NCBI RefSeq assembly: GCF_050003625.1
Contig: NC_134398.1
Location: 83,763,983-83,827,982, forward strand
Length of the DNA: 64,000 bases
DNA from: Haematobia irritans
Taxonomy: Eukaryota > Arthropoda > Insecta > Diptera > Muscidae
Reading direction: 5' to 3'
The notes beneath the pieces were generated by a model. That model saw only the letters and a program-made list of their open reading frames with translations, was not told where the DNA came from and made no database searches. Position numbers and translations under genes: made by a program. How positions within the stretch are numbered: the first letter of the stretch is position 1; each line of letters begins with the position of its first letter. Positions 26,601 to 40,370 of this stretch are shown here, one piece after another.

Positions 26601-26770
26601 CCGCTACCGAATAGGCTTATGAATGTATGTTCCGAGATTTCTACCTCTCCTCCTACAGAGTGTACATTAAAGGATTCAGTATTTTTCCTCGGATTTTTGA
26701 CGAGTTCTGGTTTTATATAATTCTTGCTGCTTCCTGTGTCCAATAAAAATTCTAGAATTTTTCCGTTCCT
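23680..26770 (-). pseudogene. pol (protease, RT, RNase H, integrase) of the errantivirus, nonsense and frameshift
   Basis: The frame begins by overlapping the end of gag in the -1 frame. Protease: LLDTGSSKNYI. RT: SPYNSPIWIVPKK, RLVVDFRKLNSVT, RLPFGLKNAPAIFQ and VYVDDIIIFS. An in-frame TAG at 25616-25618 stops this piece just after the RT fingers/palm. The same frame resumes with RNase H ([32 protein letters not shown]) and integrase (HNRAHR and CSVCKKSKYERHP zinc site, HLDIFSTDKK, VMDNEPS, EINGQVERF). Near 24100 the frame shifts, and the last integrase segment (24092-about 23690) has further stops. Catalytic residues are present, so the lesions are few. Confidence 0.92.
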
Positions 26771-26805
26771 CAGTCTGGCCTGGAAGTAAGGCAGCGAGGA
26801 ACGCT

Positions 26806-28140
26806 CTAATCTAAAAAATGGACATCTAAGAAATCGGACGGAATGTCGTCTGGTCCATTGTCTTCGTTTGTCAAATCTGTCTCGTCATAATATTCAGGAT
26901 ACTCGTTTATATTTTCCGTTGGCCCATGCAAATGGTCATCTTCGAGAATTTCATTATCGGTGTTTCCGATATTCACGTGAAAGTTACGTTGGATTTTATT
27001 AACCGGCGCTTGCACGGAAGACTGCGCAGGTCTTTTATAAACTTGTTGAGGTCTCATCTGCATGGATGTATCGACATCCATGGGTTCTGGTTGCCTCTGA
27101 GCACGTTGGAAGGGATGTCCTGAAAAATTATTTGGTCTAGGGATTTGTGGTCTAGGTTGATAGGATTGGGTCTGATGGTGGTTTCTTTGATTAAAAGAAT
27201 TGAAAGGAATTACTTGTGGTTTAGGGAACGCATTGGAATTATTCTGTTGGGCTATTGGAGTATTCCTCCAGCGATTTGTTGGAATATTAGCCAGTTCTGG
27301 ATAGAACTTTCTATTTCCAGGCCCAGCCAATTTTACATCGTCTCTACGCGATCCTTTGTGAGCATATTCTCTTCTAAACGTCATATTGTATAGTTTCATG
27401 CATAAATGCAATGCTTGCGGTAGGGATGTCGGCTCCTTTACGCTGAGGAGTTTAGGGAGATCGCCGTTAAGTCCTCGAATAAATGTATCGAGAGCTTTTT
27501 CGCGATAGGTGTCCGTCATTGCCTTGAGGCTGTTATTATCTAATTCCAAACAGGATATTTTATCCAAAATCAGAGATAACATCTGATAGACTTCCTGGTA
27601 GAATTCAGTAACGCTTTTATGCCCTTGACATAGGACGTTCATCTGATACTCGAGCGTCCCTATGTCCCTTCTGTCCGAATAATGGACCATAAGGCATTTT
27701 CGTATTTTATTCCAGTCAAGGGGAGTTCGATACGACTCTAAAGCCGTATCAGCGTCTCCAACGATTTTCGTACGGATAGTGTGAATAATGGCGTAGTACC
27801 TGCCGGTTCCTTTGAGTGATGAATAGAGCTCAAGGACCCTTTCTACGGACTTCCTCCAAGAGCTAAATTCTCCTGGTTTCCCAGAGAATTCCCTAATCGA
27901 TTTAACTATATCTGGCACTCTGTCTAGTTCCTCCAACCTCGAGGATACGCATCCTACAGGTATGTCAGAATCGTCGTCCGTATTGAAATTCTGTCCTGTT
28001 ATTATACTAGTCACTAACCTGGTAATTTCCTCTCGTTGGCTATCACTGAGCCCTACATTATTCCCTGGATTAGAACGGCTTACAGTTATATTGCCTAGCG
28101 TGTTTGTTATCTCCTCGATAGTTTCATTCATCGTGAGCAA
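26806..28140 (-). CDS. gag of the errantivirus, intact 444 codons
   Basis: Structural protein of the virus-like particle. The frame is open from ATG at 28140 to TAG at 26806-26808. The first third is acidic. A central domain with SGKPGEFSSWRKSVERVLEL and QGHKSVTEFYQEVYQMLS matches the capsid-like region of errantivirus gag in style. The C-terminal third is Pro/Gln/Asn/Arg-rich with PEPMDVD, and no CCHC knuckle is present, as usual in this group. The start is the first ATG after a roughly 740-bp leader that follows the primer-binding site. The last codons hold a TTTTTTA heptamer leading into pol. Since pol and env are broken, gag alone could still be made. Confidence 0.88.
   Translation of the reverse strand: MLTMNETIEEITNTLGNITVSRSNPGNNVGLSDSQREEITRLVTSIITGQNFNTDDDSDIPVGCVSSRLEELDRVPDIVKSIREFSGKPGEFSSWRKSVERVLELYSSLKGTGRYYAIIHTIRTKIVGDADTALESYRTPLDWNKIRKCLMVHYSDRRDIGTLEYQMNVLCQGHKSVTEFYQEVYQMLSLILDKISCLELDNNSLKAMTDTYREKALDTFIRGLNGDLPKLLSVKEPTSLPQALHLCMKLYNMTFRREYAHKGSRRDDVKLAGPGNRKFYPELANIPTNRWRNTPIAQQNNSNAFPKPQVIPFNSFNQRNHHQTQSYQPRPQIPRPNNFSGHPFQRAQRQPEPMDVDTSMQMRPQQVYKRPAQSSVQAPVNKIQRNFHVNIGNTDNEILEDDHLHGPTENINEYPEYYDETDLTNEDNGPDDIPSDFLDVHFLD
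26812..26818 (-). promoter_or_regulatory. Candidate -1 ribosomal frameshift site T TTT TTA
   Basis: On the minus strand the gag codons before the stop read (CA)T TTT TTA GAT TAG. The heptamer has the X XXY YYZ form in gag phase, and a -1 slip enters the pol frame exactly (AGA TTA GAG). Retroviral-type elements use such sites to make Gag-Pol. No downstream structure was assessed. Confidence 0.7.
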
Positions 28141-28880
28141 AATATTTTTAATAGTTAAAGAGATGTAACAGAAAATTTATTTTTTTATAAGTTTATATGA
28201 CAATTTTTCTTTTTAATCAATTATATAAAATTTTCGGAAGAATGGATTTATTACTTAATTAATTAATTAATTAATGAATTGTAAATTTTATATTGCAAAA
28301 ATATCTTGTTATAATCATACAGAATTTGAAATTCTTACATTAGTATTATAATCCTCATATCTGGTGGTGGCTGCTCCGTGATGGCTGCTTCAGGTTGTAA
28401 AGATCGTCTTCTTCTCAGATAGCAATTTGAAAAAGCTTTTTTTGTTTGCAATGCTCGAAAGTTTTTTTCTTTTTATTTTATTCACAAAAGTTTCTTCTTC
28501 TTCACAAATTATTACTTTGTAAATTTTTCGTTTTGTCTTTTTTTATGTCCGTGTTTGAATTATTTAATTTTCCTTTTTTTAATCTTTCACTTCATAAAAT
28601 TGTTCTTTTTATTTTGTATTTAAAAAAATGTCTTCACTTATAATTTTGTTAAAATTATTTAGTTTTCCTCTTTTTTTTAGTCTTTCACTTCATAAAATTG
28701 TTCTTTTTATTTTGTATTGTTTAGAAAATGTCTTCGCTTAAATTTTTTGTTTTATTTTTACACTAAAACTATTGTGTCGCGAACGCGAGCTTCAGGGGCT
28801 GTGCATATCTTCACTCCGTTTTGTACTTAAACTACTAAGGGGCCCTCCTGAAGACTTGACTTATTTTCGTTATCGTGCCC
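28141..28880 (-). other. Leader region of the errantivirus
   Basis: About 740 bp between primer-binding site and gag start. T/A-rich, with an AATT-type tandem near 28255-28276 and two similar pieces (28560-28640 and 28665-28745) that form an internal partial duplication. No ORF. Confidence 0.7.
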
Positions 28881-28897
28881 GTCCCTGCTCGGGCGCC

Positions 28898-28898
<1 letters not shown>
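28881..28898 (-). other. Primer-binding site, tRNA-Lys type
   Basis: The minus strand reads TGGCGCCCGAGCAGGGAC directly after the 5' LTR, with the first T shared with the LTR end. It resembles the classical tRNA-Lys complementary site with one difference. Confidence 0.8.

Positions 28899-29480
<582 letters not shown>

Positions 29481-29539
<59 letters not shown>
29481..29539. repeat. (TA)n microsatellite
   Basis: About 59 bp of TA dinucleotides after the LTR fragment. Confidence 0.95.
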
Positions 29540-29542
<3 letters not shown>

Positions 29543-30285
29543 GGTCGGGAAAATCATTTTTGCAGAGAAAAAACTATTTTTATAGGTTACATATAGACAT
29601 GTCTAGAACCATTACATGACCATAAAGACCATGTACATTGTTTTCGTGACCATTTTATTTTTTTACTTGTTTGCAGCGAAAATAATTTTATAAAAACATT
29701 GAGCAGTTACACACGATTTTCATTTTGAGCATCTGTCGTGTGTTGATTGCTTCTTGGAATGGACGGAGAATACGGAGTTATTGTGTTTTGTGTTAATTTA
29801 TTTATTCAGAAGTGGCACGTGGTTTTATGTGAACACAAAAAAGGAAAGTGTAATTGAAAAAAATGTACCATATTTTTGTTCTTCATTTTGATATATGGTA
29901 TCATTTATTTCTATTTGCTGTTACATGATGTCTGCGTTGGTACATTTGATGGGCACGAAGTAAATATGGAGTGATTACTTATTGTTGAAATTTAACAAAA
30001 ATGGAGTGTGTAATATAACCAAAATGGAAGTGTAATATAACAAACTATGTGAAGTTTGCTTGCACGGCATTATAAATACAAATAAACAATGAATTAATTT
30101 ATAAATAAATAAAAACAAATAAATAAAGTTAATTTTGTGTTTTCTTTTCTCAAGTGGCGTCCTTTTTTCGACCAAGAAAATTTTTTTCATAAAGATCAAA
30201 ACATTTTAGGTTGTGGCCATGTTCTTTTAACTGAAAGAAAAACATTTTTGACGAATACCATAACATTTTAGATCGTGCACCCTCA
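29540..30285. other. AT-rich region, no gene recognised
   Basis: Begins CATGGTCGGGAAAATC. It contains repeated phrases around CATAAAGACCATG and CATAACATTTTAG at 29620 and 30188-30270, suggesting an old inverted or tandem repeat. No ORF above background. Confidence 0.4.
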
Positions 30286-30833
30286 CAAAAAATCGCCTCT
30301 GTAACATATACTCCCAAACATATTTTGCTTCACGCATATACATTTTTGGGTATTGCCCAACATTTATATGTTTGATCTCTTCCAATATATAATATGTTTG
30401 AAAGCATATTGGTCTAAACAATATATGTTTGGGTAGTCTAAGTTCCAAACATTTTGTATTTTTGCATCCAAATTCAATAATGTTGTCTTCCAAAAAACAA
30501 TATGTTATTATGTGAACATATAATATGTTTGGAAGCATTTTGCACCCAAAAATATTATATGCTTAAAAAAATTCTCCCAAACAATATTGTGCTCAAAATT
30601 TTATTTATTTATTTATATATTTACAATCATAATGAATTATGAAAATAAACAGGTAATATAAGTGCTAACAACATAGGTTTTCGACCTGAATGCTCAAAAT
30701 TTTGTTTCTGCCCAATTGTATATTCCCCCACACCTTTCTCACTTCCACGAGATTTTTTAGTTCTTAGCACCTTTTTCTGTAATACAAACATTGTAGAAGA
30801 AATTATTCAATTTTATGATTTTTTATACCCTCC
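30286..30833. repeat. Host repeat H, left part
   Basis: Low-complexity DNA built around CCAAACAT and ATATGTTTG inverted words. Then (30703-30830) comes a block with CTTTCTCACTTCCACGAGAT and TTTTTTAGTTCTTAGCACC that recurs inside the TIR element at 39859-40768 (about 40075-40160). Repeat H continues after the Family B insertion at 33174. Confidence 0.6.
30603..30690 (-). mobile_element. 88-bp truncated LINE end with 13-bp target duplication
   Basis: TGCTCAAAATTTT flanks it at 30590-30602 and 30691-30703. On the minus strand the insert ends in an (AAAT)n tail, the mark of a 5'-truncated LINE insertion. Confidence 0.85.
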
Positions 30834-33173
30834 ATCATAGGATGGGGGTATATTAACTTTGTCATTCCGTTTGTAACACATCGAAATATTGCTCTAAGAC
30901 CCCATAAAGTATATATATTCTGGGTCGTGGTGAAATTCTGAGTCGATCTAAGCATGTCCGTCCGTCCGTCCGTCCGTCCGTCCGTCCGTCCGTCCGTCTG
31001 TTGAAATCACGCTAACTTCCGAACGAAACAAGCTATCGACTTGAAACTTGGCACAAGTAGTTGTTATCGATGTAGGTCGGATGGTATTGAAAATGGGCCA
31101 TATCGGTCCACTTTTACGTATAGCCCCCATATAAAGGGACCCTCAGATTTAGCTTGTGGAGCCTCTAACAGAAGCATATTTCATCCGATCGGGCTGAAAT
31201 TTGGTATATAGTGCTGGTATATGGTCTCTAACAACCATGCAAAAATTGGTCCACATCGGTCCATAATTATATATAGCCCCCATATAAACCGATCCCCAGA
31301 TTTGGCTTGTGGAGCCTCTAAGAGAAGCATATTTCATCCGATCCGGCTGAAATTTGGTACATGGTGTTGGTAGATGGTCTCTAACAATCATGCAAACATT
31401 TGTCCACATCGGTCCATAATTATATATAGCCCCCATATAAACCGATCCCCAGATTTGGCTTGTGGAGCCTCTAAGAGAAGCATATTTCATCCGATCCAGC
31501 TGAAATTTGGTACATGGGGTTGGTAGATGGTCTCTAACAATCGTGCAAAAATTGGTCAACATCGGTCCATAATTATATATAGCCCCCATATAAACCGATC
31601 CCCAGATTTGGCTTGCGGAGCCTCAAAGAGAAGCAAATTTCATCCGATCCGGCTGAAATTTGGTACATGATGGTGGTATATGGTCTCTAACAACCATGCA
31701 GAAATTGGTCCACATCGGTTCATAATTATATATAGACCCCATATAAACCGATCCCCAGATTTGGCTTGCGGAGCCTCAAAGAGAAGCAAATTTCATCCGA
31801 TCCGGCTGAAATTTGGTACATGATGTTGGTATATGGTCTCTAACAACCATGCAAAAATTGGTCCACATCGGTCCATAATTATATATAGCGCCCATATAAA
31901 CCGATCTCCTGATTTGGCTTGTGAAGCCTCAAAGAGAAGCAAATTGCATCCGATCCGGCTGAAATTTGGTACATGGTATTGGTATATGGTCTCTAACAAC
32001 TGTGCAAAAATTGTTCCACATCGGTCCATAATTATATATACCGCCCATATAAACCGATCCCCAGATTTGGGTTGCGGAGCCTCAAAGAGAAGCAAATTTC
32101 ATCCGATCCGCCTGAAATTTGGTACATGATATTGTTATATGGTCTCTAATAACCATGCAAAAATTGGTCCACATCAGTTCATAATTATATATAGCCCCCA
32201 TATAAGCCGATCCCCAGATTTGACCTCCGGAGCCTCTTGGAGGAGCAAAATTAATCCGATCCGGTTCAAATTAGGAACGTGGTGTTAGTATATGGTCGCT
32301 AACAACCATACAACAATTGGTCCAATCACACAAAAATTGGTCCATATCGGTTCATAATCATGGTTGTCACTAGAACCAAAAATAATCGACCAAAATTTTA
32401 TTTCTATAGAAAATTTTGTCAAAATTTTATTTCTATAGAAATTTTTGTCAAAATTTTATTCGGTTCAAAATGAAATGTTCATCATCGTCAAAATTTTATT
32501 TCTATAGAAAATTTTGTCAAAATTTTATTTCTATAGAAAATTTTGTTCAAATTTTATTCGGTTCATAATCATGGTTTCCGCTCGAGCCAAAAATAATCTA
32601 CGAAGATTTTATTTCTATAGAAAATTTTGTCAAAAGTTTATTTCTATAGAAAATTTTGTTACAATTTTAGTGCTGTAGAAATTTTTGTCAAAATTTTCTT
32701 TCTATAGAAAATTTTGTGAAAATTTTTATTTCTATAGAAAATTTTGTGAAAATTTTATTTCTATAGAAAATTTTATTTCTGTAGAAATTTTTGTCAAAAC
32801 TTTCTTTCTATAGAAAATTTTGTCAAAATTTTTATTTCTATAGAAAATTTTGTGAAAATTTTATTTCTATAGAAAATTTTGTTAAAATTTTATTTCTGTA
32901 GAAAATTTTGTCAACATTTTATGTCTACTTTATCAAACTGAATTATATACGTATTGGATCGATCTTTTTTGATTTAATATATACCACGTATGGACTTACA
33001 TACAATTTAGAAGATGGTGTTAGGAGGTTTTAAGATACCTTGCCATCGGCAAGCGTTACCGCAACTTAAGTAATTCGATTGTGGATGGCAGTGTTTAGAA
33101 GAAGTTTCTACGCAATCCATGATGGAGGGTACATAAGCTTCGGCCTGGCCGAACTTACGGCCGTATATACTTG
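30834..33173 (+). mobile_element. Family B element, copy 1 (2.34 kb), Helentron/DINE-1-like
   Basis: 5' end TATACCCTCCATCATAGG. Then come GGGGGTATATTAACTTTGTC, a (CCGT)n block at about 30957-30998, a run of about seven 153-bp monomers (31100-32340) and a block of roughly 29-bp repeats containing TTTCTATAGAAAATTTTG (32395-32930). The 3' end is GGCCGAACTTACGGCC (hairpin) TATATACTTG. Subterminal TACCCTCCA and TGGAGGGTA are inverted. No ORF is credible. It lies in repeat H, between T and T, with no clear target duplication. Confidence 0.85.
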
Positions 33174-33420
33174 TTTTATTTTAATTTTGCCTTTTGCCGG
33201 ACGGGGATTCGAACAGCGAACATATATGTCCCAAACATGTTATGCTAGTTTATGAACATTATATGCTGGCACTCAAAAATATTGTGTTTAAAAATTTGTG
33301 TTCCAAACATATAATGTTTATAGCCAAACATATGAAAAACAGTCTTTTTCATCCGTGTATCATATTATTTTGCTCTTCGAATATGATTCTGACAATCATG
33401 TTTCTTCTCTGCGTGTATAT
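33174..33420. repeat. Host repeat H, right part
   Basis: Continues repeat H. CCGGACGGGGATTCGAACAG near 33197 is the remnant of a tRNA-like B-box region in reverse, matching 40190-40213. Then AAACATATAATG-type words follow, and an end with TTCTCTGCGTGTATATAC, similar to the right TIR at 40755-40768. Confidence 0.5.
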
Positions 33421-34140
33421 ACAATGTGTCAAATAAAACAGATGGTTAAAATATACAACAATATATGAAATATAAAAAATATATAAAACATATTATAAAA
33501 GTATTTTTTTCTGACCATAAAAAAATATTAAAAACAGATCTAAATGTTAAACTGTACAGATATTTTTTGTCCAAATATATGTATAATTGTATATAATAAA
33601 TATCATTTATTTAGGCCTAAATTAAAAATATTAAAACAAAAATGATTATTGAATGCTCGATTAAACAAAATATATAAAGTTATTTGTTGCTATCATTTTT
33701 ATATATCTGTTACACATTTTTTTAAACAATTTAACATTCTTAATAGATTTCATAAATTCATCTTCTTAACCGAATTTTTTTATAAATAAATCCCAAAAAT
33801 AAATAGTTAACAAAAAAATAATAAATACAACAAATAGCAACAATACAAATACATAAGTCATATTTTAAACATTAGATTTAAACAATTACATCAATATTGA
33901 TAATGTTATATATTTAAATATTGTTAAATCATATTAAAAATTATTAGAAAACAAATCAATATAGTTTATGTAATTAAGTATAAGAAAACTGTTATAAATG
34001 TTAGTTGGTTTATATTTTTTATATACTTTTTTTATACTAATTCTGATTTAATAAAAAAATTGTATTAATGTGAAAGTTTATGTGTTTAGTATAAATATTA
34101 AAAAGGCTGAAAATTTAACAGTGGGGTAAAGATAGACTTA
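33421..34140. other. Very AT-rich gap
   Basis: No ORF, tandem array or inverted ends recognised. Confidence 0.5.
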
Positions 34141-35654
34141 TTCATGTTTGGGGTATTTTCATAAATATGGCATAGAAAATACCATGGATGACTGTGAAGT
34201 CATATTTTTTTTCTCTCAGTAGCCTTCATTGCGAAAGGAAGTGATTTAGCGAGTGCGTTCAAATATTTCGAAAAAATTACAGTTGTTTCACTGTTTTTCT
34301 TTTCTAAAAACAAAAAAATTGTTAAATATTTATTCGTATATTAACACGATGGCAAGTCCTGCAGTGAATCTTCCAATATGTGCCCAATGCGGTTTAAATA
34401 TAAAAGATAAACATATTGTTTGTGGAGATTGCAAATCGCATTTTCATTTCTCTCCCTGTTGTTCGCTGCAACAATCGTCGTATGCGAGTATGAACTCAGT
34501 GAAAAAAGCGACATGGAAATGTCATAAATGCAGAGAAAGAAAAAACTCAAATACTGCATATGAAGTGGTAATTTCTACATCAGAACAAACTAGTACACAA
34601 AAACAAAAACGAAACGAAGAAGATTACAGCGACGTTCAATTTGTTGAAGATTCAACAAAACGTTTTAAAAGCCTCTCCCCACAACCAAACCATAACTCTG
34701 TGTTTCTTACACCAACCCAAAAACAAATCAATGTGGAGAACGATCCAATGCAAATAATGGTGCAAAATTTAGCCAGCATCACCACTCAACTTGCATCAAT
34801 AAATGTACAATTACAAAACCAACAAGGGACACTAACACAAATAAACGAAAACCTTTTAAACTTAAACAGCCAAGTCTCTTAGCTCCAAATGCAAAACAAA
34901 GAAAAAGAGAAAAAATAAATGAAATGGAAATAACAATAAACAAATTGGAACAAAAACTCATAAGAAACAAGTAAGTAAAGTCTAAAGTCGGGAGGGGCCG
35001 ACTATATTATACCCTTCACCACTATTTAGACCAACATTTGTGTTACCATCTGAAGTACTTCAAATCTGCTGGGAGCTATATAAAGGTTTGCATTTCCAGA
35101 TAAAATACTTATAATGGAGACAATTTTTTGTACTTCTGCAAAATCTCTAGAATTAAAATTGAAATCGGCTAACGCCCTGGAATGAAACACAATGTTAGTA
35201 AAAAATATGGGAAATATGAAGCAAGAGAAATTTTAAAGCAATTGTACAAAAGAGCATTTATGATTTATCACGCGATACTTATGTATTCGAGATATAGGAC
35301 ATTTTGAGTAACATTTACAAGTTTTTGCTACACAGCAGTGACGATTTTACAAGGATATTGGTTAGATCTTGCCAAGATATGTGGTCAAGTGTGGATTGTG
35401 ATATATTATTTGGTCAAGTCGGGCGAAACTCAACCGTTCTGTGGAAAGTCTGGCATTACAGTGTGTAGGATATGACAATGATATGGGGAAATCATCACAG
35501 AATTTTGTGTAAAGTGTGGGAATTTGGCTTTATTTGTATAAACCGGAAGAACGAATATATGGAGGTTTTATCTAAATCTGAACCAAATTCGATCAAACTT
35601 GACACACTTAAATATCATATTAAATATATTCTCTGTGGAAACTATCCCGTCAGT

Positions 35655-36124
35655 AGGTGGGTATTAAGTTCGAGTTTAGCCGCTAAAGGTGGGTACTATG
35701 TTCGGTTTTCGAGTTGAAAACCACTTTATTTTCGCGATTACTTTTCTTTAAATAACCAAAATTATAATTGATAACAAACTTATTCCTGTAACGTCTTGTC
35801 GAAATCTAGAGGAACAAGAAACTGCGCATCAATTGAGTCAATTTATCTGCTTTGTATTGAGCTGTTTTAATAAAGTAACCACGAAAATTTCAACGCGAAA
35901 AGCGAACATAGTACTTACCTTAAAAACGTAATTTTTTCACGATTACTTTTCTTTAATAATCCATTTTAAGGAATACAAACTTTGTGAAAATTTGCTTTGG
36001 GCTTTTCCCCATCAAGTTATAATAAAATTTGCAACAAATATGTATAATTTCATGCATTTTTCTTACTGATTTAGTTTTCACTTTAGCGATTTAAGCGGCT
36101 AAACTCGAACTTAATACTCACCTA
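35655..36124. mobile_element. Family E MITE with a related inner copy
   Basis: Outer ends TAGGTGGGTATTAAGTTCGA and the inverse ending AACTTAATACTCACCT. An inner element with ends AAGGTGGGTACTATGTTCGG and AACATAGTACTTACCTT occupies 35686-35921. Two related MITEs are thus nested. Non-coding. Confidence 0.75.
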
Positions 36125-36924
36125 ATTGGAGGAAAATCCCATTGACAATGGGTCCAAAATATGAAATAGTCTACCATATATTTCCACCCCTGGTGTACAT
36201 TTTAACCAGATTTGGCACACATAACGATATCATTAAACATACCTCTCGGTCAAAATTTTAAGGAAATCACTGCAAAACTCTGGCTTTTGAGGCCATATAA
36301 GTGCAAATTGGACGGAAGATGTATATGGGAGCTATATCTAAATCTGAACCGATTTTAACCAAAGTTGGCACTCATAACTATACCATTAAACGTACCTCTC
36401 GTGCAAAATTGAAACTAAATCACGGCAAAACTCTGGCTTTTGAGACCATATAAGTTCAAATCGGACGAAAGATATATATGGGAGCTATATCTAAATCTGA
36501 ACCGATTTCAGCCAAATTTGGTACACTTACCGATACTATTAAACGTACTCCTTGTGCAAAATTTGAAGCATATCAGGGCAAAAGTCTGGCTTTTGTGGAC
36601 ATATAAGTTCAAATCGGACGAAAGATATATATGGGAGCTATATCTAAATTTGAACCGATTTCAATAAAATTTACCAAGCATTGGTAGAATGTCAATTCTA
36701 CCCTCTCTGCAAAATTTCACGAAGATCGGTAGTAAACTTTGACCTCTGTGGTCATATGAGTCTAAATCGGACGAAAGATATATATGGGAGCTATATCTAA
36801 ATCTGAACCGATTTGGCTGATATTTTGCAAGTTTTTCGAGACTCATAAAATATTCGGATGTACGAAATTTGAAGAACATCGGTTGATAAAAACGCCAATT
36901 ATAACCAGATCGGGTATAAATATA

Positions 36925-37545
<621 letters not shown>

Positions 37546-39025
37546 AATATATATGACAGCTATATCGGGCGAATGCTATATATGGGAGATATATCTAAAT
37601 CTGAACCGATTTCAACCAAATTTGGCACGCATAGCAACAATGCTAATTCTACTCCCTGTACAAAATTTCAACTAAATCGGAGTTAAAAATTGGTCTCTGT
37701 GGACATATGAGTGTAAATCGGGCGAAAGCTATATATGGGAGATATATCTAAATCTGAACCGATTTCAACCAAATTTGGCACGCATAGCTACAATGCTAAT
37801 TCTACTCCCTGTGCAAAATTTCAACTAAATCGGAGTTAAAAATTGGCCTCTGAGGTCATATGAGTGTAAATCGGGCGAAAGCTATATATGGGAGATATAT
37901 CCAAATCTGAACCGATTTCAACCAAATTTGGCACGCATAGTAACAATGCTAATTCTACTCCCTGTGCAAAATTTCAACTAAATCGGAGTAAAAATTGGCC
38001 TCTGTGGTCATATGAGTGTAAATCGGGCGAAAGGTATATATGGGAGATATATCTAAATCTGAACCGATTTCAACCAAATTTGGCACGCATGGCTACAATG
38101 CTAATTCTACTCCCTGTGCAAAATTTCAACTAAATCGGAGTTAAAAATTGGCCTCTGTGGTCATATGAGTGTAAATCGGGCGAAAGCTATATATGGGAGC
38201 TATATCTAAATCTGAACTGATTTTGCTGATATTTTGCAAGTTTTTCGAGACTCATAAAATATTCGGATGTACGGAATTTGAGGAAGATCGGTTGATATAC
38301 ACGCCAATTATGACCAGATCGGTGAAAAATATATATGGCAGCTATATCTAAATCTGAACCGATTTTTTCCAAAATCAATAGGGATCGTCTTTGAGCCGAA
38401 ACAGGACCCTATACCAACTTTTAGGACAATCGGACTAAAACTACGAGCTGTACTTTGCACACAAAAATACATCAACAGACAGACAGACGGACAGACAGAC
38501 GGACAGACAGACAGACGGACATCGCTAAATCGACTCAGAATTTAATTCTAAGCCGATCCGTATACTAAAAGGTTGGTCTATGATTACTCCTTCTTGGCGT
38601 TACATACAAATGCACAAACTTAGTATACCCTGTACCACAGTAGTGGTGAAGGGTATAAAAACATTGAAATAAACAACATCAAAAATGAGAATATAAGCGT
38701 GGATGAAATAATAGATAAAATTGCGTACAAAATAAAAGGAAAAAATAAAGTCATAGTTGAATTTTGCCCTCTTCGCAAAAAGAGAGAATTGATGAGTAAG
38801 ACAAACAAACGAAGAGTTGACGCGATCGACATAAATAAAGAGAAAAACAAGTAAGTAAAGTAGAAAGTCGGGCGGGCCCGACTATATCATACCCTAAACC
38901 ACCATTACAGAATTAGTAATCATAAGAATTTGTGGGGTAACATATAGGTCTGGGAGATAAACCGCAGTTGCATATTTAAGAAAATTAAGGGGTACATGTC
39001 TATGGGTGCTTTGTGTCAATCTGAA

Positions 39026-39790
39026 TATAGCTCATAGTCAACGTTGCCACGGAAAATGTTCGGTTTACCCTACAAGGACAAAAAAAGTTCCCTACTTTCC
39101 CATACATTCCCAAACAATTTTCCCTACTATATTTTTCGTTAAATTTAAAAAATTTTACAAAACAAAAATGGTTGTAAGTACTTTATTATCTTAAAAAATG
39201 AATATGCAACGTATATAACTTAGAATACAAATTTGTATTACCACCACGGATGCCACAGTTGGTAGAATTCTACCCAAATTAGTAATCTTTTTTGTTAAAT
39301 CTCTATAAAAATAAAATTTTGGAAAAAGTTTCTATAAACAAATTTTTGTGAGAAATTTTTCTATATAAATAAAATTTTGACAATAAATTCTATAGAGATA
39401 AAATTTTGAGAAAAATACCACAGAAATAAAATTTTGAGAAAAATTTTTATAGAAATGAAAAAAATTTCTATAGAAGTACAATAGAAATAAAATGTTGACA
39501 AAATTCACTACAGGAATAAAGTTTACCACACATTGTTAAAGATCAAGCCTTGCCGGCTTCTAATTTCCTTCTCTAGAGCCACCAAAATGTAAAAATTATT
39601 ACAAATTGTGTTGAGTGAAAATGTCCTACATTGTGGCCCTACGTCCCTATAAGACGCTAAATATTAGAAAAACCCTAAATATAGGGAATTTCCTCTACTT
39701 CTAGCAGCACTGGCTGTGTTGATATTGCGCCTACCGAGTTAGTATGCCACTAATATTGAGCCTATTATTAAAAAAGAGAAAATCGTTAAA
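39026..39790. other. Unidentified insertion with a degenerate 29-bp-type repeat
   Basis: Contains AAAATTTTGA / TTTCTATAGAAATAAAAT words at about 39300-39535, a decayed relative of the 29-bp block in Family B. The rest shows no ORF or defined ends. Confidence 0.4.
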
Positions 39791-40185
39791 TTAGTGTGGG
39801 TAATAAATACAAATTTGTAAAAATCGAGCAATATTCTTATGTAAGAGCTACAAGTACGTACACGCAAAAAAATAATTCTTTCCTCCCAAGCGAAATTTTA
39901 GACAAACAAAGTTCATTTCTCATTTGCTTTTCGCTGCAAGGAAGTGTATTTGGGAGAAAAGTATACACTTTTTGTGATAAACGTTTAGTCTTTTCCAGGA
40001 TGTAAAAACAATTTCATAAGGACAAACTCAAAAAAAAAAACATCATTTTCTTGCTAATTGCATTTTCCCTCACATCTTTCTCACATCCACGATGTTTTTT
40101 AGTTCTTAACACCTTTTCCTGTAATACCAACAATGTAGAAGAAATTATACGATTTTATAAATTTTTAAATTTTTTTTACCTTTCG

Positions 40186-40256
40186 CCTGGACGGAGAATC
40201 GAACCGCGGACCATGCACTTTGTTAGCCAACACACTAACCACTGAGCTATGTACCT
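40186..40256 (-). repeat. tRNA-like segment (reverse strand)
   Basis: On the minus strand, TAGCTCAGTGGTTAGTG is an A-box-like region and GCGGTTCGATTCTCCG contains the B box GGTTCGATTC. Stems do not close into a good cloverleaf, so I read it as a tRNA-derived repeat rather than a gene. Confidence 0.6.
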
Positions 40257-40370
40257 GTTATGGTCATCAATAGATAAATATCCATATGAGTTATATTTAT
40301 ATAGCATAGCTTGCGGCGCCCACGAACCGAATAAACAAAGTTTATTTAACAGAAACAAACATTTAGTTTG

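Noticed and set aside
30957..31001. CRISPR-like direct repeats in the CCGT blocks and 29-bp TTTCTATAGAAAATTTTG arrays
   Set aside because: There are no unique spacers: both are simple or short tandem repeats inside a eukaryotic interspersed element.
34253..34882. Host gene with a PHD finger
   Set aside because: The finger plus polar linker matches insect LINE ORF1. A related remnant lies at 7947-8709 and no intron or host-like domain follows.
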